Source: Motacilla alba alba
Taxonomy: Eukaryota > Chordata > Aves > Passeriformes > Motacillidae
Direction: 5' to 3'
Assembly: GCF_015832195.1 (NCBI RefSeq)
Contig: NC_052026.1
Coordinates: 9,345,619-9,409,618, forward strand
Length of the DNA stretch: 64,000 bases
Part shown: positions 59,661 to 64,000 of the stretch, piece after piece
How positions within the stretch are numbered: position 1 is the stretch's first letter
How the letters are laid out: every line of letters starts with the position of its first letter
Translations under genes and position numbers: made by a program
Notes under the pieces: model-generated
Database searches by the model: none
Seen by the model: the letters and a program-made list of their open reading frames with translations, nothing else
Told to the model about the DNA's origin: nothing

Positions 59661-62600
59661 CTTAATAAAAGTGCCAGACCAAAGAAGGAGAGATCCCTGT
59701 CTGAATGTCAAACCTCAGAAAATAATCCAACTGGTTCTATTCACAGACAGACAGGCCACATCTCAGAGTACCTTGCAAAATCACTGCTCTCCATGCATGA
59801 GACACAAACTCACAAAGGCAAGAATTCAGAGTTGAGCCTTAAGCCCTGTTCATAATTTGTTTCATTGTTCCAGCACATATGAGATATGTAAGACCCCCAG
59901 CAGCTTTGAGGCTCCTGTTCTGTTCCTGCACAATAGGGGTGAGTTAAGGATTGCATTGTGTCCGTACCCCCTCAGTTCTGGTGCCTGTGTAAGCTTTAAA
60001 GAAGATATTTAGAGTTATCTGAATGAGGTTTTATGGTAATGTTGAAACAACAAAATAATATTTGGGAAAAGTAATAAAATGCTCTCTCAAACTAAGATAC
60101 ATTAAAACTGGCTCAGTATATCGTGCAACTCATTATATGGAATTACACCATTCCTCTGAGCCATGAATTTACATAGAACTGGAAACCATAAGAGATAAGA
60201 AAAGACACTTGTAGCCAGTGCTCTAAGAAAAGTATTTTTAATATGAGAAAATATACTTTTTCAGAGCAGATACTTATATGCTCAACCTAGTAAATGTCTA
60301 CTTCAAAACCTAATTTTATGTAACAAAAATTTATCAAAGCTAATGTTACATAATTTGGTTTTGTCCATTTTTTACACTATTATCTTAATAATTATTTTGT
60401 AGTCTCATGAATCCCTGACTTTATGGGATAGATATTGCATTAGCTAGACTCTAATGGATCACAATGACAACTACTTTTAGAAACACTCCTGTGTCACATG
60501 CACAGAACCCATCACCATGGAGAATTTAAATAATATTAAATACATACAGAAAAATAGCACAATTAGATGCAGTTACCACAATAATATGCATTCAAAAGGC
60601 TTAGAAATCCTCATTCTTTACCTATTTTCTACTTAAAATTATAGAAAATAAGAAATTTTACACCTTCCTGTAAAATTTGTAAAAATTATACTTTCAATAT
60701 TATCAATAGAGAATTGAGCTGCAGGATGCACAGAAATTTAGTGTGCACCTTGAGGCACTCAGAATTAAAAAGGCCACCCAGGAAAACAATGGAATTGTAT
60801 CATGCTGATGCAATTAGGATATTATACCATTTGCCACTTTGCTGGCCCATGGAGACTTGTATTATCTGCCTGGAAGTATCTGATGGTTTTGCAGGTTAAC
60901 TAGAGATAAGATTGTCCACAGTTCTAGAGCTCCAGGTCAAGATGACTTCTAGGTCTCCCAAAACTGGAACATGTAGGGAATTTTAGATACGTATTGCTGG
61001 CTTGAGGACATCTTTAAGATGAGAAAAGAGCCACAAGCTCAGCACAACCAGTAGAACTCCTAGAGACGAAATTATTTTCATTTCAGATGTCTGAATTATG
61101 AAGGCAAAGGACTGTAATGAGATTTTATTACCCAGAAGCAAAGCTGTTGGTAGCAATGGTTTTAGAAAAATCCTGAAGAACCATAAGGTGGAATAATGTG
61201 CTCTTCTGGGAGTAAAACAACCTTCAGCCTCTGTAGGGTAGGTAGATGCTGCTTTCTGAGGGCTCTGGCTGCACTTAACTTGGCTGAACTTCTAAGAAAA
61301 GCAGTTATACTTCTCTTTTGAATACTCCTGCTGCCAGAACACTGAGGGTACCCTTCTAATTTGGGAAAGGGACAGGGAAGAACAAAGGAGGAGGATATAA
61401 ACACTGCCTAACAGGCATGTATCCTACCTTTAAATTTTCTAAGAAATATATCGTTTCTTCTTGTTCTCCAGCTGCAGCTGCAGTTCCTAAATTTCTGCAA
61501 AAGTGAATGAGGAAAAACTTATTTTGGGGCTCTAACTTGGCTAACTCTAATTCAACACTTGAGACTTCTGTTGGTGAGGTAATCTTATCTTGCTCACACT
61601 TGTTGTTGCCATATGGAATTTAGAGCAACCTTTGACTCTGGTTTCTTCTCTCTTTCCTGTTCTGAGCTACTATTTCCACTATCAACTGCATTTAATACAC
61701 ATTTCCAAACCATGTTTACAGTTGCAGCAGTATATCTAGGTCAACTTCTAGTCAATGACTGTAAGAGTCTTCCTGACAAACTTGCTACACTTTTGCTCTC
61801 GAAAATGGAGATTTATGGGGATCAGATAGCTCAAGAGATTTTCTATTTTTCCCCCAATTTTCTCATTACTCTGATGTTTGTTACATTTCTTGAATTCAGT
61901 CATGTATATCACACGGATGGTCAGTTTGCACAGCCATTCTAGAATATAACTGAAAAATGCAGCCATCACTATGATCACAGAAGCATTTGGTGATTTTGGA
62001 ACTTTAAAACAAGCTGTTGTGGCAAGACAATTCATAGTCTCACACAAGAATGTACAAAACCAAAAGGTCAGAAGCTCTCTCTTGCTACTCATCCTCAGAG
62101 GCATGTAGAAGCTCGAAAACACACATACTCAAAAAAATGTTTTCACTCAGAATCTGAGGTTCTGCTCTTGGGCACACTTGGACCATTATTCACCGAACCC
62201 ACAATTTGAGCTTTCTTTCTCCTACATCCCATGGTTTGAATGAACTTGCATTCTCCAAGCACAGCTGGTCACTCCTCTTTGTCTCCAGTGGCTTCACCTC
62301 TTTTGCCCAGTATATGAGAGAGCTGGAACCATTCCTAAAGTAATTTTAATGTCTTTTTGCTACCTTTCGAATAATTTTGAAAGGAAAAATTGTTTTCTAC
62401 TGAGGTTACTCTACATTAGCCTAAGGAACTTTGGGATTTACTCATAAAACTTTTAACAAAGTAACAAGCAAGTTTTGTTCAAATAAATAAGCACTTAAAA
62501 TTGGATGCAAAGGTACCAAGGTCCCTAATCCTGGTCCGATTCAATGAGATTCTGGAGCTTAATTCCCATGGTCAGCACCTTAGATATTTTGGCACAAAGG

Positions 62601-63229
62601 AAACGGGTTGAAAATTGGCTTCCCATGAAACTTCACGTCACTTTTGGTACAGGAATGGTTTGGCAAGCATCCAGGCAAAGACACCTGACTGCCACAGGCA
62701 GGGAGGTGAGCATTCGTTCTGCAGCTTCTGCATCAGCCACATTGCACTGCTGAGCAGAACAATTGTCAAATACTTTTAAAAGCTAGACTCCTAATGCACA
62801 AAAATGGCTATGGGATTAAGCCATATACAATTTTTAAAGATATCTTTTGTCTCTGTAGCATCTGTTCTCATCATGAACTCATTTTCTTATCTATGCTTGG
62901 GTCCATTTCTTAAATCTGAACACAGGACAAATATTTCCACTGGCTTACATGGGTGTTTGAGTCTGAAAATAATACTTTCAATATGGCTAATTCATCAGGA
63001 AAATAAAAAATACATTTGCACAGTTTTAGTATGCTTCTTCCTTTAGTATTTCTCTTACTTAACCATAAATGTAAATTTACATTACTTTGTAAATTATGCT
63101 TATAATTATCTATATAATCTCAGCATCTTTAACAAATTAACAATAAGAAGTATCAGTGAAAAACAAGTTACATCCACTTGAAATAAATTAAGCTGCTATT
63201 TATATCTGATACACATTCTTCCCAGTCGT
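59661..63229. other. No gene recognised
   Basis: About 3.6 kb of unique AT-rich sequence. Opposed overlapping frames at 61613-61942 (+, 109 codons) and 61748-62122 (-, 124 codons) have no recognisable domain. No repeat family identified. Confidence 0.55.
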
Positions 63230-64000
63230 GACGGGACTGATGTAAGACCATCACTTCAGTCAGATATTCCTGTCTCTCAGACATTTCCTCGCTCTCTCTT
63301 GCCAAAGTCTCTTGTTAACTGTTCATGAAAGGTCTTCCTAGACGCTGATCTGCTGCATGAGGTCCTTAGCATGACCCTCTTTATTCATGCTGAGATCATA
63401 TCTACTGATTTTCTAGCTCTTCTCCTCCAGGTTCTGTGCTGCAGTCCTTCCTTTTTGAAGTTTCTATTTTCATAGATGACCATTACTTTCTTATATTTAA
63501 TTCCTCCTAAGTGCTGTAATTTCCCAAATGTTTTTAATTCCATAAGCTGTTTCCTGTGATCTTCTCCAGACTACTTCTCAGCATGGTTTTCAGCTTTCTC
63601 TGGGGCTATATTTTTTTATCCACCTCTTCCTCTCCTCTCTCTTCCCTCAGCTACAACAGCACTGGCCTCCTTCAGCCATAGCTCATTTGTCTGTTTAGCA
63701 TCTGTTTGTCATTCATACCCCTTGATGTTAGAACACTCATCTTTTTCATATTCCCATCTACAGCCCACTGTGAATAGTTGCACAATGCCTTAGAGTCACC
63801 ATAAGCATTTAGCGCTATTTCTCTATTAGGACATTTGCATCCTTATCTCCAATGCTCTCCTTTTTCCCTGGGAAGTTTTAATATTGTCGTCACTGCTTTG
63901 AATTTACTGTTTCCTGCAGCTGATCTTTAATTAGAAAGCTGTAATGGGACAGTGCACTTGCAGAAGCCTCATTTGTCCAGACTCCATGTCTAACAATCTG
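63230..64000. other. Pyrimidine-skewed terminal block, unidentified
   Basis: The plus strand is persistently C/T-rich (for example acctcttcctctcctctctc at 63622-63641), so the minus strand is purine-rich, like a transcript or an old element on that strand. Minus-strand frames are interrupted by stops every 20-30 codons where checked. An octamer ATTTGCAT (63833-63840) and CTTTAATTAGAAAG (about 63927-63940) lie near the end. It may be a decayed element or a regulatory block continuing beyond the window. Confidence 0.3.

Noticed and set aside
61613..62122. Opposed overlapping frames of 109 (+) and 124 (-) codons
   Set aside because: They overlap on opposite strands and neither is recognisable; hydrophobic runs reflect T-rich DNA.
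1..64000. tRNA, rRNA, snRNA, CRISPR arrays, operons, ribosome binding sites
   Set aside because: No B-box-like GGTTCGA motif, no rRNA or snRNA words and no spaced direct-repeat array were noticed; prokaryotic features are not expected in this vertebrate-type sequence.

Overview
The window looks like about 64 kb of non-coding DNA from a bird. The main taxonomic clue is fragments of CR1, the dominant LINE of birds and other reptiles. Four pieces carry CR1 hallmarks: the complement of the terminal ATTCTATG-type repeat followed by the 'ttggaaaagacct..aagatcat..agtccaa' tail, or the LERVQ-RAT motif of the ORF2 C-terminus. The sequence is clearly AT-rich and poor in CpG, interspersed repeats are sparse, and I recognise no bacterial, viral or plasmid features. 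Species and chromosome cannot be read from this sequence.

No protein-coding gene can be supported. Every open frame is short, has no recognisable domain and lacks convincing flanking splice signals, or lies inside low-complexity sequence or a repeat. The longest free-standing frame (233 codons, 27474-28175) runs through a GC-richer patch and a degenerate tandem repeat, and its product does not resemble a protein family I know. The window is therefore best read as a gene desert or as the inside of very long introns.

Layout. 1-7.5 kb: poly(T), a recent 73-bp tandem duplication, several blocks that look like conserved non-coding elements, and a CR1 3' end. 7.5-15 kb: mostly featureless AT-rich DNA with a CR1 3' end at 9.3 kb and microsatellites. 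15-21 kb: three regulatory-looking blocks (15.1, 17.7 and 20.7 kb) and two diverged copies of one ~115-bp element at 18.8 and 19.4 kb. 21-36 kb: mostly featureless, with a 47-bp-period minisatellite at 27.5 kb. 37-48 kb: the densest group of regulatory-looking blocks (37.0-37.6, 39.4, 44.0 and 47.9 kb), another CR1, and old LINE/MIR-like tails. 50.3-51.25 kb: a GC- and CpG-richer island containing about 33 copies of a 20-22-bp minisatellite, the most anomalous segment here. 51-64 kb: a CR1 ORF2 fragment, two more regulatory-looking blocks, a GGAA microsatellite and a pyrimidine-skewed terminal block.

If the desert has a function, it is probably regulatory: AT-rich homeodomain-type cores, octamers and occasional CpGs are concentrated in discrete 100-600-bp blocks. 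That is inferred from texture and motifs only. Conservation could not be tested here, so those calls have low confidence.
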